Counted from the first letter of the stretch, positions 1-11,700 are shown. The stretch: DNA of 64,000 nt from Osmia lignaria lignaria (GCF_051020975.1 NW_027478166.1:7317501-7381500), one strand, 5' to 3'. Notes: generated by a model from the sequence alone, not told the origin. Translations and numbers: made by a program.

Positions 1-64
1 ATATTAAGAGACCTTTTTTGTAGAGAATTAAGTTTCCTACATTTTATGTTCTATGATATTTTTT
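1..64. repeat. Partial monomer at left edge
   Basis: This is the right-hand end of a monomer: gttaagagacc-like sequence, a T6 run, the linker gaattaagtttcctac and ttctatgatatttttt leading into the first GATC. The array therefore continues to the left of the window. Confidence 0.95.
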
Positions 65-149
65 GATCAGATGCGTAGTTCTCGAGATATATTAAGATAT
101 TTAAAAGTTCCGAAGCCGCACCAACATAATAGAGATACAGAAACACCGT

Positions 150-176
150 GGCCCCTTTCTTTGAGATAACTCTGCA
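150..176 (+). repeat. Internal subrepeat module A (in first monomer)
   Basis: GGCCCCTTTCTTTGAGATAA followed by CTCTGCA matches module B 114 bp downstream at 24 of 27 positions. The likeness continues past the variable segment, where gcgagct-gcaaatg here matches gcgagctatggcaaaatg after module B with about 12 extra bases there. It is also visible in the minus-strand translation, where the YLKGRG and YLKERG segments lie 38 residues apart. The modules look like relics of an ancestral shorter repeat. Confidence 0.8.
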
Positions 177-215
177 CTATTGCGAGCTGCAAATGCCACT
201 TCCAGCTTAGCTGTG

Positions 216-242
216 CAGAAGAAGAACAACAAGAAGAAGAAG
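216..242 (+). repeat. GAA/CAA trinucleotide tract inside each monomer
   Basis: A purine-rich run of GAA and CAA triplets (agaagaagaacaacaagaag and on) lies in every monomer. All eleven 319-bp monomers lose one triplet here, and point variants such as gaataag, gaacaag, gaggaac and gaagatg mark subfamilies. Replication slippage is the simplest explanation for the 3-bp changes. Confidence 0.85.
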
Positions 243-263
243 TATCTCGAAATATGTCCGTCA

Positions 264-290
264 GGCCCCTTCCCTTGAGATAAATCTGCA
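264..290 (+). repeat. Internal subrepeat module B (in first monomer)
   Basis: GGCCCCTTCCCTTGAGATAA followed by ATCTGCA is the partner of module A. A subfamily (for example 1031-1352, 2963-3284, 3929-4250, 61202-61523) carries cccgttcctttgagctgaa here, which removes the GAGATAA motif. Confidence 0.8.
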
Positions 291-335
291 AATATCTCGG
301 AAACGAAGCGCGCTATGGCAAAATGTTAAGAGACC

Positions 336-341
336 TTTTTT
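336..341 (+). terminator. T6 run, first of two per monomer
   Basis: Each monomer has CCTTTTTTGTAG here and ATTTTTTGATC at 381-386. Runs of four or more T can end RNA polymerase III transcripts, so plus-strand Pol III transcripts would not be expected to read far. No Pol III promoter is convincing. Variants such as ttatttgtag (16437), ctcttttgtag (35740) and gtttttgtag (59219) shorten or break the first run. Confidence 0.2.
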
Positions 342-2962
342 GTAGAGAATTAAGTTTCCTACTTTTTACGTTCTATGATATTTTTTGATCAGATGCGTAG
401 TTCTCGAGATATATTAAGATATTTAAAAGTTCCGAAGCCGCACCAACATAATAGAGATACAGAAACACCGTGGCCCCTTTCTTTGAGATAACTCTGCACT
501 ATTGCGAGCTGCAAATGCCACTTCCAGCTTAGCTGTGCAGAAGAAGAACAACAAGAAGAAGAAGTATCTCGAAATATGTCCGTCAGGCCCCTTCCCTTGA
601 GATAAATCTGCAAATATCTCGGAAACGAAGAGAGCTATGGCAAAATGTTAAGAGACCTTTTTTGTAGAGAATTAAGTTTCCTACTTTTTATGTTCTATGA
701 TATTTTTTGATCAGATGCGTAGTTCTCGAGATATATCAAGATATTTAAAAGTTCCGAAGCCGCACCAACATAATAGAGATACAGAAACACCGTGGCCCCT
801 TTCTTTGAGATAACTCTGCACTATTGCGAGCTGTAAATGCCACTTCCAGCTTAGCTGTGCAGAAGAAGAACAACAAGAAGAAGAAATATCTCGAAATATG
901 TCCGTCAGGCCCCTGCCCTTGAGATATATCTGCAAATATCTCGGAAACGAAGCGAGCTATGGCAAAATGTTAAGAGACCTTTTTTGTAGAGAATTATGTT
1001 TCCTACAATTTATGTTCTATGATATTTTTTGATCAGAAGCGTAGTTTTCGAGATATATCGAGATATTTAAAGGTTCCGAAGCCGCACCAACATAATAGAG
1101 ATACAGAAACACCGTGGCCCCTTTCTTTGAGATAACTCTGCACTATTGCGAGCTGCAAATGCCACTTCCAGCTTAGCTGTGCAGAGGAAGAACAACAAGA
1201 AGAAGAAGTATCTCGAAATATGTCCGTCAGGCCCGTTCCTTTGAGCTGAATCTGCAAATATCTCGGAAACGAAGCGAGCTATGGCAAAATGTTAAGAGAC
1301 GTTTTTTGTAGTGAATTATGTTTCCTACAATTTATGTTCTATGATATTTTTTGATCAGATGCGTAGTTCTCGAGATATATTAAGATATTTAAAAGTTCCG
1401 AAGCCGCACCAACATAATAGAGATACAGAAACACCGTGGCTCCTTTCTTTGAGATAACTCTGCACTATTGCGAGCTGCAAATGCCACTTCCAGCTTAGCT
1501 GTGCAGAAGAAGAACAACAAGAAGAAGAAGTATCTCGAAATATGTCCGTCAGGCCCCTTCCCTTGAGATAAATCTGCAAATATCTCGGAAACGAAGAGAG
1601 CTATGGCAAAATGTTAAGAGACCTTTTTTGTAGAGAATTAAGTTTCTTACTTTTTATGTTCTATGATATTTTTTGATCAGATGCGTAGTTCTCGAGATAT
1701 ATCAAGATATTTAAAAGTTCCGAAGCCGCACCAACATAATAGAGATACAGAAACACCGTGGCTCCTTTCTTTGAGATAACTCTGCACTAGTGCGAGCCGC
1801 AAATGCCACTTCCAGCTTAGCTGTGCAGAAGAAGAACAACAAGAAGAAGAAATATCTCGAAATATGTCCGTCAGGCCCCTTCCCTTGAGATAAATCTGCA
1901 AATATCTCGGAAACGAAGCGAGCTATGGCAAAATGTTAAGAGACCTTTTTTGTAGAGAATTAAGTTTCCTACTTTTTATGTTCTATGATATTTTTTGATC
2001 AGATGCGCAGTTCTCGAGATATATCAAGATATTTAAAAGTTCCGAAGCCGCACCAACATAATAGAGATACAGAAACACCGTGGCCCCTTTCTTTGAGATA
2101 ACTCTGCACTATTGCGAGCTGCAAATGCCACTTCCAGCTTAGCTGTGCAGAAGAAGAACAACAAGAAGAAGAAATATCTCGAAATATGTCCGTCAGGCCC
2201 CTTCCCTTGAGATAAATCTGCAAATATCTCGGAAACGAAGAGAGCTATGGCAAAATGTTAAGAGACCTTTTTTGTAGAGAATTAAGTTTCCTACTTTTTA
2301 CGTTCTATGACATTTTTTGATCAGATGCGTAGTTCTCGAGATATATCAAGATATTTAAAAGTTCCGAAGCCGCACCAACATAATAGAGATACAGAAACAC
2401 CGTGGTCCCTTTCTTTGAGATAACTCTGCACTATTGCGAGCTGTAAATGCCACTTCCAGCTTAGCTGTGCAGAAGAAGAACAACAAGAAGAAGAAGTATC
2501 TCGAAATATGTCCGTCAGGCCCCTTCCCTTGAGATAACTCTGCAAATATCTCGGAAACGAAGAGAGCTATGGCAAAATGTTAAGAGACCTTTTTTGTAGA
2601 GAATTAAGTTTCCTACTTTTCATGTTCTATGATATTTTTTGATCAGATGCGTAGTTCTCGAGATATATCAAGATATTTAAAAGTTCCGAAGCCGCACCAA
2701 CATAATAGAGATACAGAAACACCGTGGCCCCTTTCTTTGAGATAACTCTGCACTATTGCGAGCTGTAAATGCCACTTCCAGCTTAGCTGTGCAGAAGAAG
2801 AACAACAAGAAGAAGAAATATCTCGAAATATGTCCGTCAGGCCCCTTCCCTTGAGATATATCTGCAAATATCTCGGAAACGAAGCGAGCTATGGCAAAAT
2901 GTTAAGAGACCTTTTTTGTAGAGAATTAAGTTTCCTACTTTTTATGTTCTATGATATTTTTT

Positions 2963-4250
2963 GATCAGATGCGTAGTTCTCGAGATATATCAAGATATTT
3001 AAAAGTTCCGAAGCCGCACCAACATAATAGAGATACAGAAACACCGTGGCCCCTTTCTTTGAGATAACTCTGCACTATTGCGAGCTGCAAATGCCACTTC
3101 CAGCTTAGCTGTGCAGAGGAAGAACAACAAGAAGAAGAAGTATCTCGAAATATGTCCGTCAGGCCCGTTCCTTTGAGCTGAATCTGCAAATATCTCGGAA
3201 ACGAAGCGAGCTATGGCAAAATGTTAAGAGACGTTTTTTGTAGTGAATTATGTTTCCTACAATTTATGTTCTATGATATTTTTTGATCAGAAGCGTAGTT
3301 TTCGAGATATATCGAGATATTTAAAAGTTCCGAAGCCGCACCAACATAATAGAGATACAGAAACACCGTGGCTCCTTTCTTTGAGATAACTCTGCACTAG
3401 CACGAGCCGCAAGTGCCACTTCCAGCTTAGCTGTGCAGAAGAAGAACAACAAGAAGAAGAAATATCTCGAAATATGTCCGTCAGGCCCCTTCCCTTGAGA
3501 TAAATCTGCAAATATCTCGGAAACGAAGCGAGCTATGGCAAAATGTTAAGAGACCTTTTTTGTAGAGAATTAACTTTCCTACTTTTTATGTTCTATGATA
3601 TTTTTTGATCAGATGCGTAGTTCTCGAGATATATCAAGATATTTAAAAGTTCCGAAGCCGCACCAACATAATAGAGATACAGAAACACCGTGGCCCCTCT
3701 CTTTGAGATAACTCTGCACTATTGCGAGCTGCAAATGCCACTTCCAGCTTAGCTGTGCAGAAGAAGAACAACAAGAATAAGAAATATTTCGAAATATGTC
3801 CGTCAGGCCCCTTCCCTTGAGATAAATCTGCAAATATCTCGGAAACGAAGCGGGCTACGGCAAAATGTTAAGAGACCTTTTTTGTAGAAAATTAGGTTTC
3901 CTACTTTTTATGTTCTATGATATTTTTTGATCAGATGCGTAGTTCTCGAGATATATCAAGATATTTAAAAGTTCCGAAGCCGCACCAACATAATAGAGAT
4001 ACAGAAACACCGTGGCCCCTTTCTTTGAGATAACTCTGCACTATTGCGAGCTGCAAATGCCACTTCCAGCTTAGCTGTGCAGAGGAAGAACAACAAGAAG
4101 AAGAAGTATCTCGAAATATGTCCGTCAGGCCCGTTCCTTTGAGCTGAATCTGCAAATATCTCGGAAACGAAGCGAGCTATGGCAAAATGTTAAGAGACCT
4201 TTTTTGTAGAGAATTAAGTTTCCTACTTTTTATGTTCTATGATATTTTTC
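2963..4250. repeat. Four monomers, mixed subfamilies ahead of the 11-monomer unit
   Basis: The copies at 2963 and 3929 have the cccgttcctttgagctgaa right block. The one at 3285 has actagcacgagccgcaagtg, and the one at 3607 has gaataagaaatatttcg and is followed by gcgggctacggc. The same variants, in related order, recur in the 11-monomer unit at 7793-8758 and 11335-12300, so this segment shares ancestry with the right end of that unit. Confidence 0.85.
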
Positions 4251-5216
4251 GATCAGAGGCGTAGTTCTCGAGATATATCAAGATATTTAAAAGTTCCGAA
4301 GCCGCACCAACATAATAGAGATACAGAAACACCGTGGCCCCTCTCTTTGAGATAACTCTGCACGATTGCGAGCAGGAAATGCCACTTCCAGTTTAGCTGT
4401 GCAGAAGAAGAACAACAAGAAGATGAAATATCTCGAAATATGTCCGTCAGGACCCTTCCCTTGAGATACATCTGCAAATATCTCGGAAACGAAGCGAGCT
4501 ATGGCAAAATGTTAAGAGACCTTTTTTGTAGAGAATTATGTTTCCTACTTTTTATGTTCTATGATATTTTTCGATCAGAGGCGTAGTTCTCGAGATATAT
4601 CAAGATATTTAAAAGTTCCGAAGCCGCACCAACATAATAGAGATACAGAAACACCGTGGCCCCTTTCTTTGAGATAACTCTGCACGATTGCGAGCTGGAA
4701 ATGCCACTTCCAGTTTAGCTGTGCAGAAGAAGAACAACAAGAAGAAGAAATATCTCGAAATATGTCCATCAGGACCCTTCCCTTGAGATAAATCTGCAAA
4801 TATCTCGGAAACGAAGCGAGCTATGGCAAAATGTTAGGAGACCTTTTTTGTAGAGAATTATGTTTCCTACAATTTATGTTCTATGATATTTTTTGATCAG
4901 AAGCGTAGTTTTCGAGATATATCGAGATATTTAAAAGTTCCGAAGCCGCACCAACATAATAGAGATACGGAAACACCGTGACCCCTTTCTTTGGGATAAC
5001 TCTGCACTATTGCGAGCTGGAAATGCCACTTCCAGTTTAGCTGTGCAGAAGAAGAACAACAAGAAGAAGAAATATCTCGAAATATGTCCGTCAGGCCCCT
5101 TCCCTTGAGATAAATCTGCAAATATCTCGGAAACGAAGCGAGCTATGGCAAAATGTTAAGAGACCTTTTTTGTAGAGAATTAAGTTTCCTACTTTTTATG
5201 TTCTATGATATTTTTC
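4251..5216. repeat. Three monomers of the cacgattgcgagctgg subfamily
   Basis: With the next two monomers these form a five-monomer segment (4251-5860) that recurs 1932 bp (six monomers) later at 6183-7792. Shared private variants include gagcaggaaatg with gaagatgaa in the first copy, gttaggagacc in the second and the gatacggaaacaccgtgaccc string in the third. Confidence 0.85.
4695..4713. other. Inverted repeat in the cacgattgcgagctgg subfamily
   Basis: CTGGAA (4695-4700) and TTCCAG (4708-4713) form a perfect 6-bp stem around a 7-base loop. In the majority subfamily the left arm is ctgcaa, giving one mismatch, and in the actagtgcgagccgc subfamily it is ccgcaa, giving two, so the stem is not conserved across the array. 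Confidence 0.4.
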
Positions 5217-8200
5217 GATCAGAGGCGTAGTTCTCGAGATATATCAAGATATTTAAAAGTTCCGAAGCCGCACCAACATAATAGAGATACAGAAACACCG
5301 TGGCCCCTTTCTTTGAGATAACTCTGCACGATTGCGAGCTGGAAATGCCACTTCCAGTTTAGCTGTGCAGAAGAAGAACAACAAGAAGAAGAAATATCTC
5401 GAAATATGTCCATCAGGACCCTTCCCTTGAGATAAATCTGCAAATATCTCGGAAACGAAGCGAGCTACGGCAAAATGTTAAGCGACCTTTTTTGTAGAAA
5501 ATTAGGTTTCCTACTTTTTATGTTCTATGATATTTTTTGATCAGATGCGTAGTTCTCGAGATATATCAAGATATTTAAAAGTTCCGAAGCCGCACCAACA
5601 TAATAGAGATACAGAAACACCGTAGCCCCTTTCTTTGAGATAACTCTGCACGATTGCGAGCTGGAAATGCCACTTCCAGTTTAGCTGTGCAGAAGAAGAA
5701 CAACAAGAAGAAGAAATATCTCGAAATATGTCCATCAGGACCCTTCCCTTGAGATAAATCTGCAAATATCTCGGAAACGAAGCGAGCTATGGCAAAATGT
5801 TAAGAGACCTTTTTTGTAGAGAATTAAGTTTCCTACTTTTTATGTTCTATGATATTTTTTGATCAGATGCGTAGTTCTCGAGATATATCAAGATATTTAA
5901 AAGTTCCGAAGCCGCACCAACATAATAGAGATACAGAAACACCGTGGCCCCTCTCTTTGAGATAACTCTGCACTATTGCGAGCTGCAAATGCCACTTCCA
6001 GCTTAGCTGTGCAGAAGAAGAACAACAAGAAGAAGAAATATCTCGAAATATGTCCATCAGGACCCTTCCCTTGAGATAAATCTGCAAATATCTCGGAAAC
6101 AAAGCGAGCTATGGCAAAATGTTAAGAGACCTTTTTTGTAGAGAATTAAGTTTCCTACTTTTTATGTTCTATGATATTTTTCGATCAGAGGCGTAGTTCT
6201 CGAGATATATCAAGATATTTAAAAGTTCCGAAGCCGCACCAACATAATAGAGATACAGAAACACCGTGGCCCCTCTCTTTGAGATAACTCTGCACGATTG
6301 CGAGCAGGAAATGCCACTTCCAGTTTAGCTGTGCAGAAGAAGAACAACAAGAAGATGAAATATCTCGAAATATGTCCGTCAGGACCCTTCCCTTGAGATA
6401 CATCTGCAAATATCTCGGAAACGAAGCGAGCTATGGCAAAATGTTAAGAGACCTTTTTTGTAGAGAATTATGTTTCCTACTTTTTATGTTCTATGATATT
6501 TTTCGATCAGAGGCGTAGTTCTCGAGATATATCAAGATATTTAAAAGTTCCGAAGCCGCACCAACATAATAGAGATACAGAAACACCGTGGCCCCTTTCT
6601 TTGAGATAACTCTGCACGATTGCGAGCTGGAAATGCCACTTCCAGTTTAGCTGTGCAGAAGAAGAACAACAAGAAGAAGAAATATCTCGAAATATGTCCA
6701 TCAGGACCCTTCCCTTGAGATAAATCTGCAAATATCTCGGAAACGAAGCGAGCTATGGCAAAATGTTAGGAGACCTTTTTTGTAGAGAATTATGTTTCCT
6801 ACAATTTATGTTCTATGATATTTTTTGATCAGAAGCGTAGTTTTCGAGATATATCGAGATATTTAAAAGTTCCGAAGCCGCACCAACATAATAGAGATAC
6901 GGAAACACCGTGACCCCTTTCTTTGGGATAACTCTGCACTATTGCGAGCTGGAAATGCCACTTCCAGTTTAGCTGTGCAGAAGAAGAACAACAAGAAGAA
7001 GAAATATCTCGAAATATGTCCGTCAGGCCCCTTCCCTTGTGATAAATCTGCAAATATCTCGGAAACGAAGCGAGCTATGGCAAAATGTTAAGAGACCTTT
7101 TTTGTAGAGAATTAAGTTTCCTACTTTTTATGTTCTATGATATTTTTCGATCAGAGGCGTAGTTCTCGAGATATATCAAGATATTTAAAAGTTCCGAAGC
7201 CGCACCAACATAATGGAGATACAGAAACACCGTGGCCCCTTTCTTTGAGATAACTCTGCACGATTGCGAGCTGGAAATGCCACTTCCAGTTTAGCTGTGC
7301 AGAAGAAGAACAACAAGAAGAAGAAATATCTCGAAATATGTCCATCAGGACCCTTCCCTTGAGATAAATCTGCAAATATCTCGGAAACGAAGCGAGCTAC
7401 GGCAAAATGTTAAGCGACCTTTTTTGTAGAAAATTAGGTTTCCTACTTTTTATGTTCTATGATATTTTTTGATCAGATGCGTAGTTCTCGAGATATATCA
7501 AGATATTTAAAAGTTCCGAAGCCGCACCAACATAATAGAGATACAGAAACACCGTGGCCCCTTTCTTTGAGATAACTCTGCACGTTTGCGAGCTGGAAAT
7601 GCCACTTCCAGTTTAGCTGTGCAGAAGAAGAACAACAAGAAGAAGAAATATCTCGAAATATGTCCATCAGGACCCTTCCCTTGAGATAAATCTGCAAATA
7701 TCTCGGAAACGAAGCGAGCTATGGCAAAATGTTAAGAGACCTTTTTTGTAGAGAATTAAGTGTCCTACTTTTTGTGTTCTATGATATTTTTTGATCAGAT
7801 ACGTAGTTCTCGAGATATATCAAGATATTTAAAAGTTCCGAAGCCGCACCAACATAATAGAGATACAGAAACACCGTGGCCCCTCTCTTTGAGATAACTC
7901 TGCACTATTGCGAGCTGCAAATGCCACTTCCAGCTTAGCTGTGCAGAATAAGAACAACAAGAATAAGAAATATTTCGAAATATGTCCGTCAGGCCCCTTC
8001 CCTTGAGATAAATCTGCAAATATCTCGGAAACGAAGCGGGCTACGGCAAAATGTTAAGAGACCTTTTTTGTAGAAAATTAGGTTTCCTACGTTTTATGTT
8101 CTATGATATTTTTTGATCAGATGCGTAGTTCTCGAGATATATCAAGATATTTAAAAGTTCCGAAGCCGCACCAACATAATAGAGATACAGAAACACCGTG

Positions 8201-8758
8201 GCCCCTTTCTTTGAGATAACTCTGCACTTTTGCGAGCTGCAAATGCCACTTCCAGCTTAGCTGTGCAGAGGAAGAACAACAAGAAGAAGAAGTATCTCGA
8301 AATATGTCCGTCAGGCCCGTTCCTTTGAGCTGAATCTGCAAATATCTCGGAAACGAAGCGAGCTATGGCAAAATGTTAAGAGACGTTTTTTGTAGTGAAT
8401 TATGTTTCCTACAATTTATGTTCTATGATATTTTTTGATCAGAAGCGTAGTTTTCGAGATATATCGAGATATTTAAAAGTTCCGAAGCCGCACCAACATA
8501 ATAGAGATACAGAAACACCGTGGCTCCTTTCTTTGAGATAACTCTGCACTAGTACGAGCCGCAAATGCCACTTCCAGCTCAGCTGTGCAGAAGAAGAACA
8601 ACAAGAAGAAGAAATATCTCGAAATATGTCCGTCAGGCCCCTTCCCTTGAGATAAATCTGCAAATATCTCGGAAACGAAGCGAGCTATGGCAAAATGTTA
8701 AGAGACCTTTTTTGTAGAGAATTAAGTTTCCTACTTTTTATGTTCTATGATATTTTTC
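5217..8758. repeat. 11-monomer higher-order unit, copy 1 (3542 bp)
   Basis: Eleven consecutive monomers correspond one to one with those at 8759-12300. Private markers shared in the same order are accgtagcccc (5621), aacaaagcg (6099), gagcaggaaatg (6302), cccttgtgataaatc (7035), gaataagaaatatttcg with a second gaataag (7946-7984) and actagtacgagcc (8548). I count about nine single-base differences between the two units, including gttaggagacc here against gttaggggacc, and cacgtttgcg against cacgattgcg. Confidence 0.92.
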
Positions 8759-11700
8759 GATCAGAGGCGTAGTTCTCGAGATATATCAAGATATTTAAAA
8801 GTTCCGAAGCCGCACCAACATAATAGAGATACAGAAACACCGTGGCCCCTTTCTTTGAGATAACTCTGCACGATTGCGAGCTGGAAATGCCACTTCCAGT
8901 TTAGCTGTGCAGAAGAAGAACAACAAGAAGAAGAAATATCTCGAAATATGTCCATCAGGACCCTTCCCTTGAGATAAATCTGCAAATATCTCGGAAACGA
9001 AGCGAGCTACGGCAAAATGTTAAGCGACCTTTTTTGTAGAAAATTAGGTTTCCTACTTTTTATGTTCTATGATATTTTTTGATCAGATGCGTAGTTCTCG
9101 AGATATATCAAGATATTTAAAAGTTCCGAAGCCGCACCAACATAATAGAGATACAGAAACACCGTAGCCCCTTTCTTTGAGATAACTCTGCACGATTGCG
9201 AGCTGGAAATGCCACTTCCAGTTTAGCTGTGCAGAAGAAGAACAACAAGAAGAAGAAATATCTCGAAATATGTCCATCAGGACCCTTCCCTTGAGATAAA
9301 TCTGCAAATATCTCGGAAACGAAGCGAGCTATGGCAAAATGTTAAGAGACCTTTTTTGTAGAGAATTAAGTTTCCTACTTTTTATGTTCTATGATATTTT
9401 TTGATCAGATGCGTAGTTCTCGAGATATATCAAGATATTTAAAAGTTCCGAAGCCGCACCAACATAATAGAGATACAGAAACACCGTGGCCCCTCTCTTT
9501 GAGATAACTCTGCACTATTGCGAGCTGCAAATGCCACTTCCAGCTTAGCTGTGCAGAAGAAGAACAACAAGAAGAAGAAATATCTCGAAATATGTCCATC
9601 AGGACCCTTCCCTTGAGATAAATCTGCAAATATCTCGGAAACAAAGCGAGCTATGGCAAAATGTTAAGAGACCTTTTTTGTAGAGAATTAAGTTTCCTAC
9701 TTTTTATGTTCTATGATATTTTTCGATCAGAGGCGTAGTTCTCGAGATATATCAAGATATTTAAAAGTTCCGAAGCCGCACCAACATAATAGAGATACAG
9801 AAACACCGTGGCCCCTCTCTTTGAGATAACTCTGCACGATTGCGAGCAGGAAATGCCACTTCCAGTTTAGCTGTGCAGAAGAAGAACAACAAGAAGATGA
9901 AATATCTCGAAATATGTCCGTCAGGACCCTTCCCTTGAGATACATCTGCAAATATCTCGGAAACGAAGCGAGCTATGGCAAAATGTTAAGAGACCTTTTT
10001 TGTAGAGAATTATGTTTCCTACTTTTTATGTTCTATGATATTTTTCGATCAGAGGCGTAGTTCTCGAGATATATCAAGATATTTAAAAGTTCCGAAGCCG
10101 CACCAACATAATAGAGATACAGAAACACCGTGGCCCCTTTCTTTGAGATAACTCTGCACGATTGCGAGCTGGAAATGCCACTTCCAGTTTAGCTGTGCAG
10201 AAGAAGAACAACAAGAAGAAGAAATATCTCGAAATATGTCCATCAGGACCCTTCCCTTGAGATAAATCTGCAAATATCTCGGAAACGAAGCGAGCTATGG
10301 CAAAATGTTAGGGGACCTTTTTTGTAGAGAATTATGTTTCCTACAATTTATGTTCTATGATATTTTTTGATCAGAAGCGTAGTTTTCGAGATATATCGAG
10401 ATATTTAAAAGTTCCGAAGCCGCACCAACATAATAGAGATACGGAAACACCGTGACCCCTTTCTTTGGGATAACTCTGCACTATTGCGAGCTGGAAATGC
10501 CACTTCCAGTTTAGCTGTGCAGAAGAAGAACAACAAGAAGAAGAAATATCTCGAAATATGTCCGTCAGGCCCCTTCCCTTGTGATAAATCTGCAAATATC
10601 TCGGAAACGAAGCGAGCTATGGCAAAATGTTAAGAGACCTTTTTTGTAGAGAATTAAGTTTCCTACTTTTTATGTTCTATGATATTTTTCGATCAGAGGC
10701 GTAGTTCTCGAGATATATCAAGATATTTAAAAGTTCCGAAGCCGCACCAACATAATAGAGATACAGAAACACCGTGGCCCCTTTCTTTGAGATAACTCTG
10801 CACGATTGCGAGCTGGAAATGCCACTTCCAGTTTAGCTGTGCAGAAGAAGAACAACAAGAAGAAGAAATATCTCGAAATATGTCCATCAGGACCCTTCCC
10901 TTGAGATAAATCTGCAAATATCTCGGAAACGAAGCGAGCTACGGCAAAATGTTAAGCGACCTTTTTTGTAGAAAATTAGGTTTCCTACTTTTTATGTTCT
11001 ATGATATTTTTTGATCAGATGCGTAGTTCTCGAGATATATCAAGATATTTAAAAGTTCCGAAGCCGCACCAACATAATAGAGATACAGAAACACCGTGGC
11101 CCCTTTCTTTGAGATAACTCTGCACGATTGCGAGCTGGAAATGCCACTTCCAGTTTAGCTGTGCAGAAGAAGAGCAACAAGAAGAAGAAATATCTCGAAA
11201 TATGTCCATCAGGACCCTTCCCTTGAGATAAATCTGCAAATATCTCGGAAACGAAGCGAGCTATGGCAAAATGTTAAGAGACCTTTTTTGTAGAGAATTA
11301 CGTGTCCTACTTTTTATGTTCTATGATATTTTTTGATCAGATGCGTAGTTCTCGAGATATATCAAGATATTTAAAAGTTCCGAAGCCGCACCAACATAAT
11401 AGAGATACAGAAACACCGTGGCCCCTCTCTTTGAGATAACTCTGCACTATTGCGAGCTGCAAATGCCACTTCCAGCTTAGCTGTGCAGAATAAGAACAAC
11501 AAGAATAAGAAATATTTCGAAATATGTCCGTCAGGCCCCTTCCCTTGAGATAAATCTGCAAATATCTCGGAAACGAAGCGGGCTACGGCAAAATGTTAAG
11601 AGACCTTTTTTGTAGAAAATTAGGTTTCCTACGTTTTATGTTCTATGATATTTTTTGATCAGATGCGTAGTTCTCGAGATATATCAAGATATTTAAAAGT

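Larger units (their letters stand above)
84..298. promoter_or_regulatory. Six GAGATA/TATCTC motifs per monomer (shown in first monomer)
   Basis: GAGATA occurs on the plus strand at 84-89, 132-137, 163-168 and 277-282, and its complement TATCTC at 243-248 and 293-298. Two of these (165-170 and 279-284) read AGATAA, which fits the WGATAR consensus of GATA-type zinc-finger factors. Binding is not shown; the repetition is a fact of the sequence, the role is speculation. Confidence 0.35.
65..386. repeat. First complete monomer, reference for monomer anatomy
   Basis: In order along the plus strand it holds a GATC/BclI start (65), the left block with XhoI site and GAGATATAT (81-90), a conserved core gccgcaccaacataatagag (115-134), subrepeat module A (150-176), the variable middle block (about 177-190), the palindromic cagcttagctg (203-213), a purine-rich GAA tract (216-242), subrepeat module B (264-290), the segment atatctcggaaacgaag (292-308), a T6 run (336-341), the linker and a second T6 run (381-386). 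By eye it is about 40 percent GC. The length of 322 bp is close to two nucleosome-sized units. The minus strand has an open frame of 74 codons at 67-291, judged non-coding. Confidence 0.95.
65..2962. repeat. Nine monomers, left domain with cactattgcgagctgc middle block
   Basis: Most copies combine the atgcgtagttctc left block, the majority middle block and the gtcaggcccctt right block; many carry gaagaagaagtatctcg where later copies have gaaatatctcg. The copy at 1031 switches to the aagcgtagttttc left block and the gagctgaa right block. The copy at 1675 is the first with actagtgcgagccgc, which creates a SpeI site. Confidence 0.9.

Noticed and set aside
107..117. RNA polymerase III B box (GTTCCGAAGCC)
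   Set aside because: It resembles GGTTCGANTCC only with an inserted C, and no A box is found at a suitable distance. A tRNA-derived origin is not supported.
203..213. Palindrome CAGCT-T-AGCTG as a regulatory site
   Set aside because: Arms of five bases arise often by chance, and it is broken in the cagtttagctg and ctcagctg subfamilies.
67..291. A 74-aa minus-strand reading frame repeated in each monomer, as a tandem gene family
   Set aside because: There is no separate promoter, no ribosome-binding context and no recognisable domain. Stops (15257, 20083, 20727, 22336, 49424, 51032 areas) and frameshifts (17131 and relatives) were amplified freely, and substitutions do not favour silent sites. 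The frame is a by-product of the repeat.
292..309. CENP-B box on the minus strand (CTTCGTTTCCGAGATA)
   Set aside because: The first seven bases agree with the consensus YTTCGTTGGAARCGGGA, but the essential A and the CGGG half are missing, so it does not meet the core requirement.
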